Shown in pieces: positions 12,768 to 24,406 of a stretch of 64,000 nt of DNA (the first letter of the stretch is position 1; each line of letters opens with the position of its first letter). The translations under genes were made by a program, and so were the position numbers. The notes under the pieces were generated by a model. The model saw nothing but the letters and a program-made list of their open reading frames with translations. It had not been told where the DNA came from and searched no databases. The DNA comes from Gyrodactylus bullatarudis (lineage: Eukaryota > Platyhelminthes > Monogenea > Gyrodactylidea > Gyrodactylidae): NCBI GenBank assembly GCA_012064415.1, contig SSNU01000136.1, positions 62,001 to 126,000 of the forward strand, read 5' to 3'.

Positions 12768-13572
12768 ATTGACTCAATATTATTGAGAAGATAAAAAGTA
12801 AAATTTTGGATACACACAGATTTAAAGCTAAATACTTTCTCAGATTATTAGCCAATCGAGTTAGTCTCACATTGACTCACTTTGGGATTGGTTAAATTCT
12901 TTTCCCATCCATCTTGAATACATTTTCTTCATTTTGTCATGAAACCTGAGTCATAATTACGCAGAAAAGAAAAATAAAAAGTTATATTGAGACTCTCTGA
13001 GAGTCATTCTCAACCTTTGATTATAAATTTTTACACAAACTAGCTGTGTTTACTAAACAAAAATGTAAAAATCATCAATAAATCAAATGTCTGAATAAAT
13101 AATGTAAAAGAACTTGACTATTGATTATGGGTAGAAAAAGATTTATAGCAATAATTGTGTGCATGCCAGGCGAGTGGTAATCAATACTGAAACGTTCTTA
13201 TTTGACTTTTAGAGAGCCACTCTAATATATAACAACACATTCGGATATGTCATTAGTTTAGACTAGGTGAGTTGCACCAACTCATCTATAATAATTAGAT
13301 GCAGTAAAAATATTAAATACATACAGTGATGTATGAATCATTTTGCAAGAATTATTCAATCATGAGACAAAATAATACGAATAAAGCTCTATGCAATTAT
13401 AAAAATTATGTTTATTTTCTATTCATTCACTAACTCTTTCAAGATCATCAATTGAAAGATTACATTGTAGCAGATAAAAACATTTAAAATAGAAAACATA
13501 ATCGATACAAAATTTTAATCTCAAGAATAAGAAATCAAGTTATAAGAAAATACAAATTCGATCATAGAGTTC
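12768..13572. other. intergenic region, no gene seen
   Basis: AT-rich spacer between two minus-strand genes. It should contain the promoter of the secreted-peptide gene (upstream of 12767) and the 3' UTR of RhoGDI (below 13573). No convincing coding frame or repeat. Confidence 0.4.
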
Positions 13573-14165
13573 TTAGCCTTTAACTATCTTGAGAATCCAT
13601 TCGAAGCTAGCATGTTTGTTTTTATCATCATCTTCAAATGTACTCGTAACATTGTATTGACCTCGAAAGAGCATGCCTTTAGGTGCCTCACATTCTGGAG
13701 AAATCCAAGTTTGGAGATCTGGTTTAGGAGCAAAACTTCCGAGCATAATCACATCTTTATCCACTTTTAATACACCTTTATTAACTTGATGAACAAATTT
13801 TACGCCACAGCAAATCTCTCTCTGAACGTAAAATTGCAATTCCAAATGATATTTGCTTCCTTCAGTCAATTCTACGATAGGTTTCTCTTTAGTTGCATCT
13901 TTAATATTGAATTCGGTTAATACTTTATCTGAGGAAACAACCTTGATGCCAACAGGTATACAGATTCGGCTATCATCAGGAACTAAAGTAATAAATAAAA
14001 TTTTGACATACAAGTAGGCTCAGTAGTGGCATTACCAAGTAAAATCTCTTTATATTTCCTCAGACTTTCATCATCAACATCAAGACTTTTAATTTCATCC
14101 AGGCTCTTTACCTTAGGTGGTTGATAAGTGGACTTATCATCTTGATTAACCTCCTCTTCAGACAT
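13573..14165 (-). CDS. RhoGDI: Rho GDP-dissociation inhibitor
   Basis: Cytosolic chaperone that extracts prenylated Rho/Rac/Cdc42 GTPases from membranes and keeps them GDP-bound. Two exons, 14012-14165 and 13573-13982, are split by a 29-nt intron (GTATGT...TTTAG) and give 187 residues, close to the usual 200. The N-terminal arm holds the acidic Lys-rich segment and YKEILLGN, which binds the GTPase switch regions. The second exon is the immunoglobulin-like fold that takes the prenyl group, with recognisable blocks ELTEGSKYHLELQFYVQREI, GLKFVHQV-type (here GVKFVHQVNKGV), MLGSFAPK and the C-terminal FEWILKIVKG. Its start lies 97 bp from the NDUFAF6 start on the opposite strand, so the promoters are probably shared. 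Confidence 0.95.
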
Positions 14166-14262
14166 TAGAGATTCAAAATTTTAATTTTAAACATCCAGAT
14201 GTTAAAACAAACACGAGTGATGTATGTTTCGAAGCAATTGCTTGTTTCAAACGTTCAATGTT
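14166..14262. promoter_or_regulatory. bidirectional promoter, RhoGDI / NDUFAF6
   Basis: Only 97 bp separate the two inferred start codons, which face away from each other. Both 5' UTRs and core promoters must fit here or inside the genes. No TATA box could be distinguished from the general AT-richness. Confidence 0.45.
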
Positions 14263-15288
14263 ATGAGCTTGAAATTATTTCATACAGTTGAAAAGGTTAA
14301 GTGAGATCTACCATTTCTTAAACCGATTAGGAAACATGACTACTTGAACTATTTATGTCTGCTTAGAATTCCAGAGCCTCATCGAAGACTGGGTTTCTGT
14401 CTTAGAGCTTTTAATATCGAACTTAGCCAGGTAAACAACTTACATAAAAGCAAACTTCATTTTTAGATTAGAGATAACGTTACTAGTGAAGATGCAGCAA
14501 ATGTTCGATTTGAGTATTATAAAAGTATAGTCAAATCAAGAGTTGACGAGAAAATCTTTTCATCTCCGCTTGAAGTTGAGTTAAAAGAAAACATGCTGAA
14601 ATTGAAATTTAGTAAGATTTGGTTACACCAAATGATTGACATTCGTAAAAAATATATTGATGAAAAGCCTTTTGATACTCAAAAAGAGCTAGAAAACTAT
14701 TTCAATCAGTCCAGATCTTCATTCTACTATGCAATGGGTGAGGCATTTGGTTTCAAAAGTCTCCAAGTCGACGCTATTCTCAGTCATTTAGGTTTAGCTG
14801 AAAGTTATGCAAGCTTGATCAAATCTTTAGTCTTTCTTGCTAATGAACGAAAATTTTTCCCTCTGGGTAAAGATTATCTTGAAAAATATTCTTTGAAAAA
14901 CACCGAAGTTCTAGATCATTTAACATTTAAGCGGAATGATAACGAAATGATAAAGAAAAATATGAACAAGTTGATATTCGATCTGGCTGATTTAAGCTTC
15001 GGAAATATCAAGCTTATGCTTCAAGAAGCAAAACAGATTAAAGTGAGTTTTCTTTTCTTATCACATCCAACCTCTTTTCAGCTTGACAGGACTCAATTAG
15101 ATAAGCTAAATTATGTCATTCTCCCTACAATACCGACATATCGATTTTTAACCCAGCTTAGTTCTAAATATAACTTTGATGTTACCTTGATGGAGTCTAA
15201 AAATCTCAATGGCCTTGCACCCCTATTTATCTGGTACTACTCAAGTATTTCTAATGTTTTTACAATGGAAAAAAAATTAAAAATTTGA
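14263..15288 (+). CDS. NDUFAF6: complex I assembly factor 6 (phytoene/squalene synthase fold)
   Basis: Mitochondrial protein with a trans-isoprenyl-diphosphate-synthase fold, needed for early assembly of NADH dehydrogenase (ND1 module). Exons 14263-14300, 14331-14430, 14467-15042 and 15082-15288 give 306 residues (human about 333). Family blocks: KKHDYLNYLC, LRAFNIELSQIRD, the GEAFGF region replacing squalene-synthase active sites, HARSL-like helices, and YVILPTIPTYRFLTQL near the end. The introns are 30, 36 and 39 nt. The 39-nt intron is in frame and has no stop, so retention would add 13 residues. The start was chosen because the phase fits and an in-frame upstream ATG runs into a stop. A longer targeting sequence from an unseen exon is possible. 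Confidence 0.85.
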
Positions 15289-15953
15289 ATAAAATGATTT
15301 CTTTTATCAAAAGTTGTCTGTAACAATAAAATTTTTTAATATTCCATTAAGTCTTGAAATAGATCGGGAAATTAGCAACAGCTCATTGTCAAGGATATCA
15401 ATCCTGCGTAAAGAGATTAAATTGATATTATCCATTAACAAGTTTATTATTGTTTAAAGAAATCTTTGAAATATTACAGTAGAATGAAAACATTACTTTT
15501 CAGATGAAACATAAGAACTACAACAGAAATAATTTATACATAAGTTAGAAAATTGAAAGTGTGAATTATTACCTAAATTATTAATCACTGATTATAATCA
15601 GTAATAAATTAAAAATAAAAATGGTTTAAGAAAATAGCCCCACAAATTGCTCTTGTTATATGGAGTCTTAGAGAGCTAGTTCATCATACGAATGCGGAAG
15701 AAAGGATATATTTTTTTGATAGAAAACTTAATTTATTCAGTAGTTAATCTTGAATTAAAAAAATACAAATATGAATCTTGGTTATTGAGTATCTATCGAT
15801 TTTTAGAATGATTTTTAATCTTGAACTAAATTCAGTCTTTATTGTGCTCACTCATAAGTAATTAGTCGATATAGTATTATCTTATTTTCAGTAAAAAATA
15901 CATGATAAAATTTGAACGGCAAATACTGACTGTAATTATAATAATAATTGTAC
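15289..15953. other. intergenic region between convergent NDUFAF6 and TRPA genes
   Basis: AT-rich convergent 3' ends. AATAAA-like words occur at 15320-15330. The last TRPA codons (15954-15960) overlap a strong GTGAGT donor word, so an additional short TRPA exon could lie here, but none was recognised. Confidence 0.4.
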
Positions 15954-18900
15954 TCACCATTTGCACATTTTGTTAATTTGATCATGGTTGTCAGATAATC
16001 TAGTGAGGACATCATCTTCCATAAATATCTAAAAGGAAATTATGCCCAATTTTTATCATTACCTTTTTCTTGTCAATATATTCCACATGGCTCTCTGGAA
16101 TACTCATAAAAGGAACTCTGAGTTTCTTGGGAGTAATTTTCTCAATACTGTCTAACCATAAAATTTGCCTTTTCATAATTTCATAATTTGCGTCTCTATG
16201 TACACTCTCAATATCGCCAACAGATAGACCAAGCTGTGAAAAATTAAAATAGGAATTTCTTAAAATACACTTAAAATCTTACCGAAAATCTGAAAAATAA
16301 AAATTTAGATAAAAAAGTAGAAAAAACTCACCAATAGATTAGAGAGTAAAATGGTCAGAAAAATGACGACAATGATGCCTTCGAGAAGGAGGAATTTCCT
16401 CTCACCTTTAGAGGAATAATGATAAGGTATAAGATAATTCTCTAACACTTCCAGTTCGCCCAGAATCATCGATATAATACGAATTGTCTCAATCAAGGGA
16501 TTTGTATAGAGTTTGAATTCCTTCTCTTCGTTACTAATTTTCTTAATATATTTATCAAAGTATCTAGTCATGCATTCGAGAAAATTCGTTTCCATATAAA
16601 CAGGTATCTGGAAGGGAAATTTATCTATAGATCATTTTATTCACTAATCCCATATAAACATAAAAATTGCTGAATAAAATATAAAATACTTGTCACAGGA
16701 ATGTATTGTTTATAGGGGCTGATAGTTTTGAAATTTTTTCTGACTATCTTATAACAATTTAGATATAGGAATGAAAAATCTTTTAGATGTCCGTATAAAT
16801 TTGATCAAAACCCTACTTAAAAGATATTCTGTAAATTTTGTGAAATAATCAGCGAAATTGAAATCAATTTAAAGATAATGATGAGATTTGGTTATAACTC
16901 GGTCTGCAAAATCGAGCTATGAAATTGTGTTTTTTAGTCAAAAAAATTCCATACCCCTACTGAGTCATCCTTGGGTCTGTTTGGTGTTTTATTAGGAACT
17001 CTACCATTAAGGGTGTAGGTCTAAAAATGAAACAAAAAAATAATTGACAGCTAATAAAAGTTCTATCATAATTTCTTAAATTATAGGAGAAAATGAAAAA
17101 TTGGTAATGCTCTAGTTTGGGAACGACGCAAAATTTTATCTACGGGTGTATTACACATGAGCCAATGAAAATCAAGTAGGTCCTTAAGTACTATTCTTTT
17201 CCTATTATGGCCTATTTAGATATATTCACGTGTATAATCAACCTGTTCTTGAAGTAGCCTATTCTTAATACAATATAATACAATTGTGTATGCTCTAGTT
17301 GAGGAACGAAGCTTTCTATCTTGTCTTTGTTTCATTTTTGTCAATCCCCATTAGATTTTAATCAAAAAATAAGGTTTTCTTTGTTTTTCCAAGCACTCCT
17401 AATACCATTCAAAATTAGTTTTTGGCTGTCTCTTACAATGTAAGCTTCGATGGATGATTTGCTCGAGGTAACAGATATTTTTAGACATAAATCAGAAGAG
17501 TTTAGTCTTTTCTATTTCTATCATTAAAAGGGATGTCGGTAGTTGGTGGTATAAGTCACAGAGTTGAGATTGATGAGACTAATTTGGCCAGACGAAATAT
17601 CATCGTGGTCGAATTCATAGAAATTAATAGCTAGTTGGCACTTATGATCGAGATACAAAATGTGTTCGTAACAGCGCAATCGGCTGGTTCTCGGCAACAT
17701 TAATCTCATATTAATGGCGAGGATACTCGGATTTGGCTACTGGCATCTAAAGATTAACTATAGTCTTTATTATGCAAATACACCAGATACTATCCATACC
17801 AACTGTGTTTAGAGGCTCAAGTAATATAAACCGGACATTGGCAATGCACAGAATTGTAGATAAAATTTTTTGAATGCCTCTTCAACAAAAAAGCGATAGA
17901 TTGACGAGTAATCTTCAACAGTTTTTTAATCGGGTTTCTTGATCCAGAAAACAGAGATGCCCTCTTAATAACTACAATCAAAGAGATGTAGATTTAGTTA
18001 ATTCATTGTTTAATTTATTGTTTTAATAAAAAATTTAATTTTTACCGAAGAACCAGAAATCTCTTTTTTACCAAATTAATTTCATATTTTATATCTACTC
18101 TTGAATATCTATTTCAAATAGTAAATATGCATTTTATATTTAAGAATTTTCTGAAGATTAAAATCTAATGGGGATTGACAAAAATGAAACAAAGACAAGA
18201 TAGAAAGCTTCGTTCCTCAACTAGAGCATACACAATTGTATTAGGAATAGGCTAATTCAAGAACATGTTGATTATACACGTGAATATATCTAAATAGGCC
18301 ATAATAGGAAAAGAATAGTACTTAAGGACCTACTTGATTTTCATTGGCTCATGTGTAATACGCCCGTAGATAAAATTTTGCGTCGTTCCCGAACTAGAGC
18401 ATTACGGAAAAATTTAATGAACCAACATCTTACCTCAGGCCTCAAGAAGGAATGTACAGCAAAATGTAATAACACAAACGATAGAATCAATATCAGAAAA
18501 GCTAGCATACATCTTGTCATTGTCAAAGTTACACGAATGAATACACTGATCAAAAATCCAAATGTTTTGAGGCTAGGATAAAGTTTTTATGTAAAAAAAA
18601 TGCGAAAAATCTTATCATTGTTATTGGCATATCAGTAGTTTTATATTTACAGTAAAGTCAAATTAATTAGCTTAATTAATCTTTTATCTGAAAGTAGCAC
18701 TGAAAAAAAAGATTGGCTAGATAATCAGTAAACATCCAAGGATAAATAACTCTTTCGGTGCCGATGGACATATGTCCAATTTCCAATTTTTTTGAACCTT
18801 CATAACTCTACCAGTTTGATAGGTTTCTGGATCAATTAAAGTTTAAATTGAAGCCCACAATGTGAACTTGCATTAGTAATATTTTTGGCCAAATAACTTG

Positions 18901-21900
18901 GTATCTTCATACAGCTAAATTTAGGTTTTTATAAAAATTGTGAAATATTCTCGGTACCGAAAGGGATAATTACAAGAGAATACTGCATAAATAGAATTCA
19001 TTGAATACTTACCAGGTTAGAGCATTGAACAGCTTGTACCACATTATTGTTAGCAGAATAACATTGAACAAATCCGAATATTCAAGGTTAATTTTAAACA
19101 TATTCATCAAGTTGAGTATCAGAACAGATCCATTGATTAAAAGATTAAAATAAACTCTTGTGTTCTTTATATATGTAATGCCAATGATTAGTACGGGTAC
19201 GAATGAGATAAAGGTTGCAATTGATGCTATGATGGCAAGAAAAAGGTGATACCAAAACTTTTCATTAATTGCAGAGAGAACATTCCTCACAAATCCCCGA
19301 CATTTAAGTTTCGCTATGGGGTTAACAAAGGTGTGATCCAAAGCAATGAAACCATAAATGAAAACCAATGCAACAATCAGAGCTAATTCAATACCAAAGA
19401 CAAATCGACCAAATTTTTTCCATTTCAAATATAGGAATTGTTGACACAGTTCATGGGTAACTAGAGTCCTTTCATCATTTTGAATCATTTGCTAGCATGA
19501 AAAAAATAAGGATTACCATATCTTTTTTTCGGTTTTAAAAAAAATTTTTAATTAATTAATTAAAATAGAGAAATTATTTTGTTAGTTAAATTCACTGTTA
19601 AATAGTAGAAGCTAGTCTTTTCATGCAAATCCAGAGGTATGAGTGGAGACAACTTGTATGTAACAGATAATTTTTGCTTGAGAGAGGATCCTTCCCTTTT
19701 GATCATTCTATTTAGGACATGTTCAAATAATTCTGGCCTCAGTTGGATCATATCATCAAAGGCATCCTCATTCAACTGATGAAGTTTCATACGAACATCT
19801 TCCCATCTTGAAGGTTTTTTAGCAACTTAATTTAGACTATATTTACTTGGGATGATCAATCGTTGCAATCAGAGTCCGATAAGAATTGCAAGTTAGGGCC
19901 AAGTTGAAGAAGGATTTCTGTTCATGATTTATTTTTATTGGGGCATCTTTGTCAAGCATTACTTTAACCACAGAGCTTGAGTCATGCTCAGCGGCAACAT
20001 GTAAGGCTGTATTCTTTATTAATTACCGTTTAAAAAAATAACCTTACTCCGTCTTCATTGACGAGTGTCAGAGATTCTGGGCAAATCACAGTTAGACGAT
20101 TTATTGACAGGGCATTATCAACCATTGCAGCGTAGTGTAAAGGAACATTTCCCTTATTAGATCTATGAGGAATTTATATATTTTAATTCAAGAAAACATT
20201 GAAATGATTTATATATGAATAAAAAGATTATGAATGATGGAAAATAGTTTGGTTTTAAAAGAGATTAAATTCTTTTTACTTTATCAGGGCATGGGAAAAT
20301 TCCATGAGTTGATCAACACAATTTTCAGAGCCAAACATCGCTGCATAATGCAATGGAAGCAAACCATCCTCATCAGGAGCCGATAGAATATCTTGCATTT
20401 GAGGAAGAACCGAAAATTGAGATATAAAATGAGACTAAATTAAGAAACTTATGATAAATAAAACTCTTACACGACCATACATGGCAGCAATATGAATCGG
20501 AGTGAGACCCTTATAATCAGCTGATAAAATGTTGGGCTTTTTGGCTATTTTTATGATTATATAGGAGAGAATCTCAGATTGATCTAACTCAACAGCATAA
20601 TGAATAGGAGTTCTTAGGTTAGAGTCTGGCTCAAGGAACAAATCAATTTCATGATTGAAATCATTGAAAATAGTCTTTGCAACAGCAAGACCAATTTTTT
20701 CATCATTCTTCATAGCCAAATGCATGATTCCAAGACCATCAGAGTTTTTTTCGTATAAAATTCTTTTAAAGGATTTTTTTGAATGTGAATGAGAGTAAAA
20801 GTGTAGCAAGTATACGAAAACGTCCATGGAACTATTGATAATAGACTCGTGGAGAGGATTATTTAGATTTATATCAACTGGACTGCTATCAAGAGTTAAT
20901 TCATGGAACTAAATTTGATTTAGTAAAAACGATAAACGTACCTGATCACAGATGTACTCCATAACTTCGACATTATTATAACGAGAGGCAAAATGCAAAC
21001 ATGTTTTTTGAGTATTTTCCCTTGACAATAAAACGTTTACACGATCTTCTCCGGAATTTTCTACAACAGCACGAACCATGTCCAGTATTCCACGTGCAGC
21101 AGCAAAATGAATTGGTGTCCATTCTTCGTTGGTCTTACTCAAAACATTTGCTCCATTCGTGAGCAGGTATTGGGCCAATTTCTTGTTATCATTAGCAATT
21201 GCACTGTGGAGGACGTTAAATCCATCATTTGAACGCCATTCCAAGGTCTTCCTTAGGGTAATTCTCTCTCTCACATTAAAATTGAGAGGATTCTTAATAA
21301 CGTTGAAAAGTAACTTTATACAGTCTACAGCATGCCTCTCAATGGCCAAATGAATGATTGACTTTTGTGACGCATCAAATACAATCAAGGATGCTCCCTT
21401 AGTTATCTAAATTTAAATTTATTAAATTTAATTTTATCAATTTAATCTAACTAATAAATAGCAAATATCTTTGTTGTTGTACATTATAGAAAGATGAAGA
21501 GCAGTGTAATTATTTTCACCCCGATAATTTATATCAATTCGGTCCAATTTCAAGAAAAACTAGATAATGTTAAAACGTGAAAATATACTCTTAACAGGTT
21601 TTTGAAATCATGCTGAGCACAAATGTGCAAGACCGTGTAACCATTACCAGTTACTGATCGCACCTCAGCTCCGTTTCCAACAATAATTTGAACAAGTTTG
21701 ATTTTGTTTTGTCTTGTTGCAAGATGAAGAACAGTTATACCTTCTTTATTTCTGTGTTCAAGCTCTGAGAAAATTATATCAAAAGTTACCTGCTCCCTGA
21801 CGTAAAAGGGCCTTTAGGATAGGAGGAGAACCGACTTCGACCGCCTCGAAAATAGGAGTATTTCCATTTTCATCAGGAAAATTAATTATTTCGGGGAAGT

Positions 21901-22133
21901 TGGAACAACTCATCATCGAAACAACATTGTTAAGATCATTATTACGAATATGCTAATCAAATTCATGGTAATCTACGATTTACTGCTATAAATTCGGCAA
22001 CTGTTCCTGTCCTCTTATTCTTTTTCACTAGAGAGTTTCTAGTAGCATTACTAACTCTTCTAGACTGATTAACACTCTGTCTCTCTTCAAGTTTAGACTT
22101 TCGAATACTTTTACGCTTAACATGTTTACCCAT
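15954..22133 (-). CDS. TRPA-family ankyrin cation channel (painless/pyrexia type)
   Basis: Plasma-membrane cation channel of the sensory TRPA subfamily. Sixteen exons sum to 1117 residues: 21984-22133, 21790-21952, 21589-21764, 21452-21559, 20942-21406, 20471-20908, 20280-20434, 20048-20162, 19847-20013, 19596-19806, 19013-19491, 18434-18572, 16955-17020, 16332-16607, 16063-16233, 15954-16028. A basic N-terminus is followed by about a dozen ankyrin repeats (TPIHFAAARG, TPIHIAAMYG, LPLHYAAMFG) to about residue 645. Then come a pre-S1 segment THELCQQFLYLKWKKFGRF, S1-S4, S5 (18434-18572), a pore exon with MILGELE, and S6 ending LTILLSNLL before GLSVGDIE. Several introns are 25-36 nt, but the intron after S5 holds a 1.3-kb transposon. 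The exact TRPA orthologue is undecided. A strong donor word overlaps the final codons, so the C-terminus may be longer. Confidence 0.9.
17103..18406. mobile_element. long-TIR DNA element with 8-bp target duplication
   Basis: Arms 17103-about 17360 and about 18155-18406 are inverted copies differing at a few bases plus a 10-bp duplication in the left arm. The direct repeat GAAAAATT flanks both ends (17095-17102 and 18407-18414), an 8-bp target duplication typical of hAT, P or Merlin-type elements. Inside each arm the end motif (TGCTCTAGTTNNGGAACGA) recurs, so four copies exist in all. The central 0.8 kb has no recognisable transposase, so it is non-autonomous. It sits 27 bp downstream of the splice donor after TRPA S5. 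Confidence 0.88.
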
Positions 22134-22295
22134 TTCTATTGGAGATTTTTCAATTATTTAAATGATCATACTTAGTACATTCAAACAAATTCAAAATTTC
22201 AGTCTGGTTTCCTCGTATTTTAAAAGAGTTTGCAGTTTTAAAAATTTTAATAATAAAACTTATTAATTTGTAAAATAGATTAATAATTTTCAATA
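22134..22295. promoter_or_regulatory. bidirectional promoter, TRPA / VDAC
   Basis: A 162-bp gap separates the two divergent start codons. It is very AT-rich and has no assignable individual element. A shared or closely packed promoter pair is inferred from the geometry only. Confidence 0.4.
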
Positions 22296-23327
22296 ATGAA
22301 GCCATTTAGATATTTCTCTGATGCTTCTGAAGATGTTCTCTTTTCTGACTATATATATGACTCCTTTGAATTTACGTTCAACAGTTTAAGACCTGATCTT
22401 AAATCAATGGTCCGTCTTGTAAAGCCCTTTGATTCAGATTCTGTAAATCATTTTTGTATATAGTTGATTATTTTTTAGCTCGTTCCTAATGTTGCTGTAT
22501 CAAAACGAGTTAATGATATCATTAAAAGCAAAATGGTTTACATTGATAGTACTCTATCGAAAGTTTTCATTATTAATATTCCAAAAATTAACCAACTCAA
22601 GACAAAACTTGGCGTTGATTATCACACCGAAGATGGGTACTTTTACATTTTTATTGAAATTTCAGTTTTAAAAACGCCAATATTGAAGCAAGATGGAAAG
22701 ATGAATGCTTGAATGGATCTATTCGTTATCAAAAAGGTTTCAAAGAAGACCAAAGTTTTGAATTCGCATTTGCTGCTGGCTATGGAAACTTGTTTGGCGG
22801 AGGTTGTCTAGATTACCATGGCGATGAAAAAAAAATTGAAAATTATCAATTGGGGGCTGGATTTGAGACACAAGACTTTTGTTTCAACATATTTACAAGA
22901 GAAAAGCTTACGCTTTTTGGCAGTGACATTTTCATTGCTCTTACAGATAGGCTCAGTTTATCTGGTCTTGTAAGTTATTTTATCACTAATTTTATTGAGC
23001 ATCTTTGTGAAAAGATTTGAAATAATATTTTTAGGCTCTCTGGAACAAGGATAATCGTTCATTCGAAACTGAAATCGGATTTGCTTTAGGTATCGACAAT
23101 GAATTTTTCCACACATTTAAAGCAAAAATAAACAACAAATTGGACCTATCATCTTGCCTCATGGTGAAAATTAATGATTGTGAGCAACCAAAATCTTGAA
23201 ATCAAATTGAGTTGATTAAATTTTCTTATTTTTAGTTTTGAAAACAAGTCTTTCCTTCATAATGCCTGTCACTTTGGATAGCTGCAGAATTGGCATTGGT
23301 TTCTCAGTCGAATCTTCCCTCAATTGA
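22296..23327 (+). CDS. VDAC: divergent VDAC-type outer-membrane porin
   Basis: Voltage-dependent anion channel family, the beta-barrel that passes ATP/ADP and metabolites across the mitochondrial outer membrane. Exons 22296-22442, 22479-22636, 22666-22969, 23035-23179 and 23236-23327 give 281 residues, against about 283 for typical VDACs. The N-terminal SDASEDVLFSDYIYD parallels the family's helix. Alternating strands follow, with GGGCLDYHGDEKKIENYQLG, LGAGFETQDFCFNIFT and a C-terminal glycine-rich strand GIGFSVESSLN. Sequence identity to standard VDAC is low and the usual Lys/Arg pattern is weakened, so it looks like a fast-evolving paralogue, perhaps tissue-restricted. Introns are 29-65 nt. 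It is head to head with the TRPA gene. Confidence 0.75.
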
Positions 23328-24406
23328 ACAAAGATAAATACGGACACACAAATATTTATTCTATACACTTTAGGGAATTATTATTCAAATATATTAGATT
23401 GTTCAGAATTAATTTGGTTCAACTTTTATCTATATTCATTGATTAAGGATCGATTAATTTGTCTAAACGCAGAAGCTGAACCTTTCTCACAATTTTCTCT
23501 TCATCTTATGTATATGAGTTTTAAAATATTTAATTAAAATTTGCCTATTGAATTCCATCTACTTAAAAGTATTAATCTGTAGATATGTTGTAATTTAAAA
23601 CTTGTAAAAGGATAACATCAAAATCAAGATGGATAAATAATGATATTTTGGAATTTTTATTATCGATTTTAGATCTAATCCCAATGGTAAACACCTGATG
23701 CAAACAAGAGATACAGTATAGTAAAAGAAAAATCTTTGATTCCCTTGTAAAAAGGGGAGTCACAAATTTTTTGATATTTTCAATCTTACTAAATACCGTG
23801 GGCAAAACTATTCCTTTACGGCAATAAATACAGTTGCAGTTGAGAAATACAAATTTGGTCATAACTGAACTCGGGTAGCTAGTCTGAAAAAGTTGCTTTC
23901 TATTGAGAAACCAATCAAATAAACGAATGAATACAATCTCAGTGTCTACCCAAAAGTGGTCTTAATAACTGCATTAGCTCTGAGACTCAGAATTTGAGTC
24001 ATGGACACAATATTTTTCTATAGTTTATTAAAAATCATGGAAATGGATTTGTATCTTGATAATTTTAACTTAAGAAAATCCTTTTCCTCTCGTGGAAGAA
24101 TTAATATGTTGCATAAATCAAAAGCAATCCACTTAGTTTGAGAAAAATGTGAAATAAATTCTCTGCGATTATCTAAAGAATCACAGAAGAAGAAAAATAA
24201 TCTACTCCAGAATATATAATTACAGAATAACAGAATAAATTGGTCCAATCATTTTCATCTTCCAATGAAAATCCTTCTTATTTTGAATGAATAATATTAA
24301 TAACAGTAATAAAATAGACCAGAATGAGGATTATTACCTATTCAATAGTATTCCTTCCAATGATCTATGTCGTTAATACGAAATTCTCTAGAGAAACTTG
24401 TCAGAA
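23328..24406. other. intergenic region, no gene seen
   Basis: AT-rich spacer between VDAC and TRPC on the same strand. Two minus-strand open frames (23572-23862, 24018-24248) are Phe/Leu/Ile-rich by composition, match nothing and are treated as chance. The TRPC promoter should lie near 24300-24400. Confidence 0.4.

Noticed and set aside
16262..16290. Seven-base micro-exon candidate (CAG-flanked, followed by a GTAAGA donor) in a TRPA intron
   Set aside because: Seven bases would break the phase between the S6 exon and the GLSVGD exon, which join correctly without it.
17524..17709. Minus-strand 61-codon frame inside the 1.3-kb long-TIR element
   Set aside because: Too short, matches no transposase, and the flanking sequence has stops in all frames.
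23572..24248. Two minus-strand frames of 96 and 76 codons
   Set aside because: Phe/Leu/Ile-rich, with no splice or family support. Typical chance frames in AT-rich DNA.
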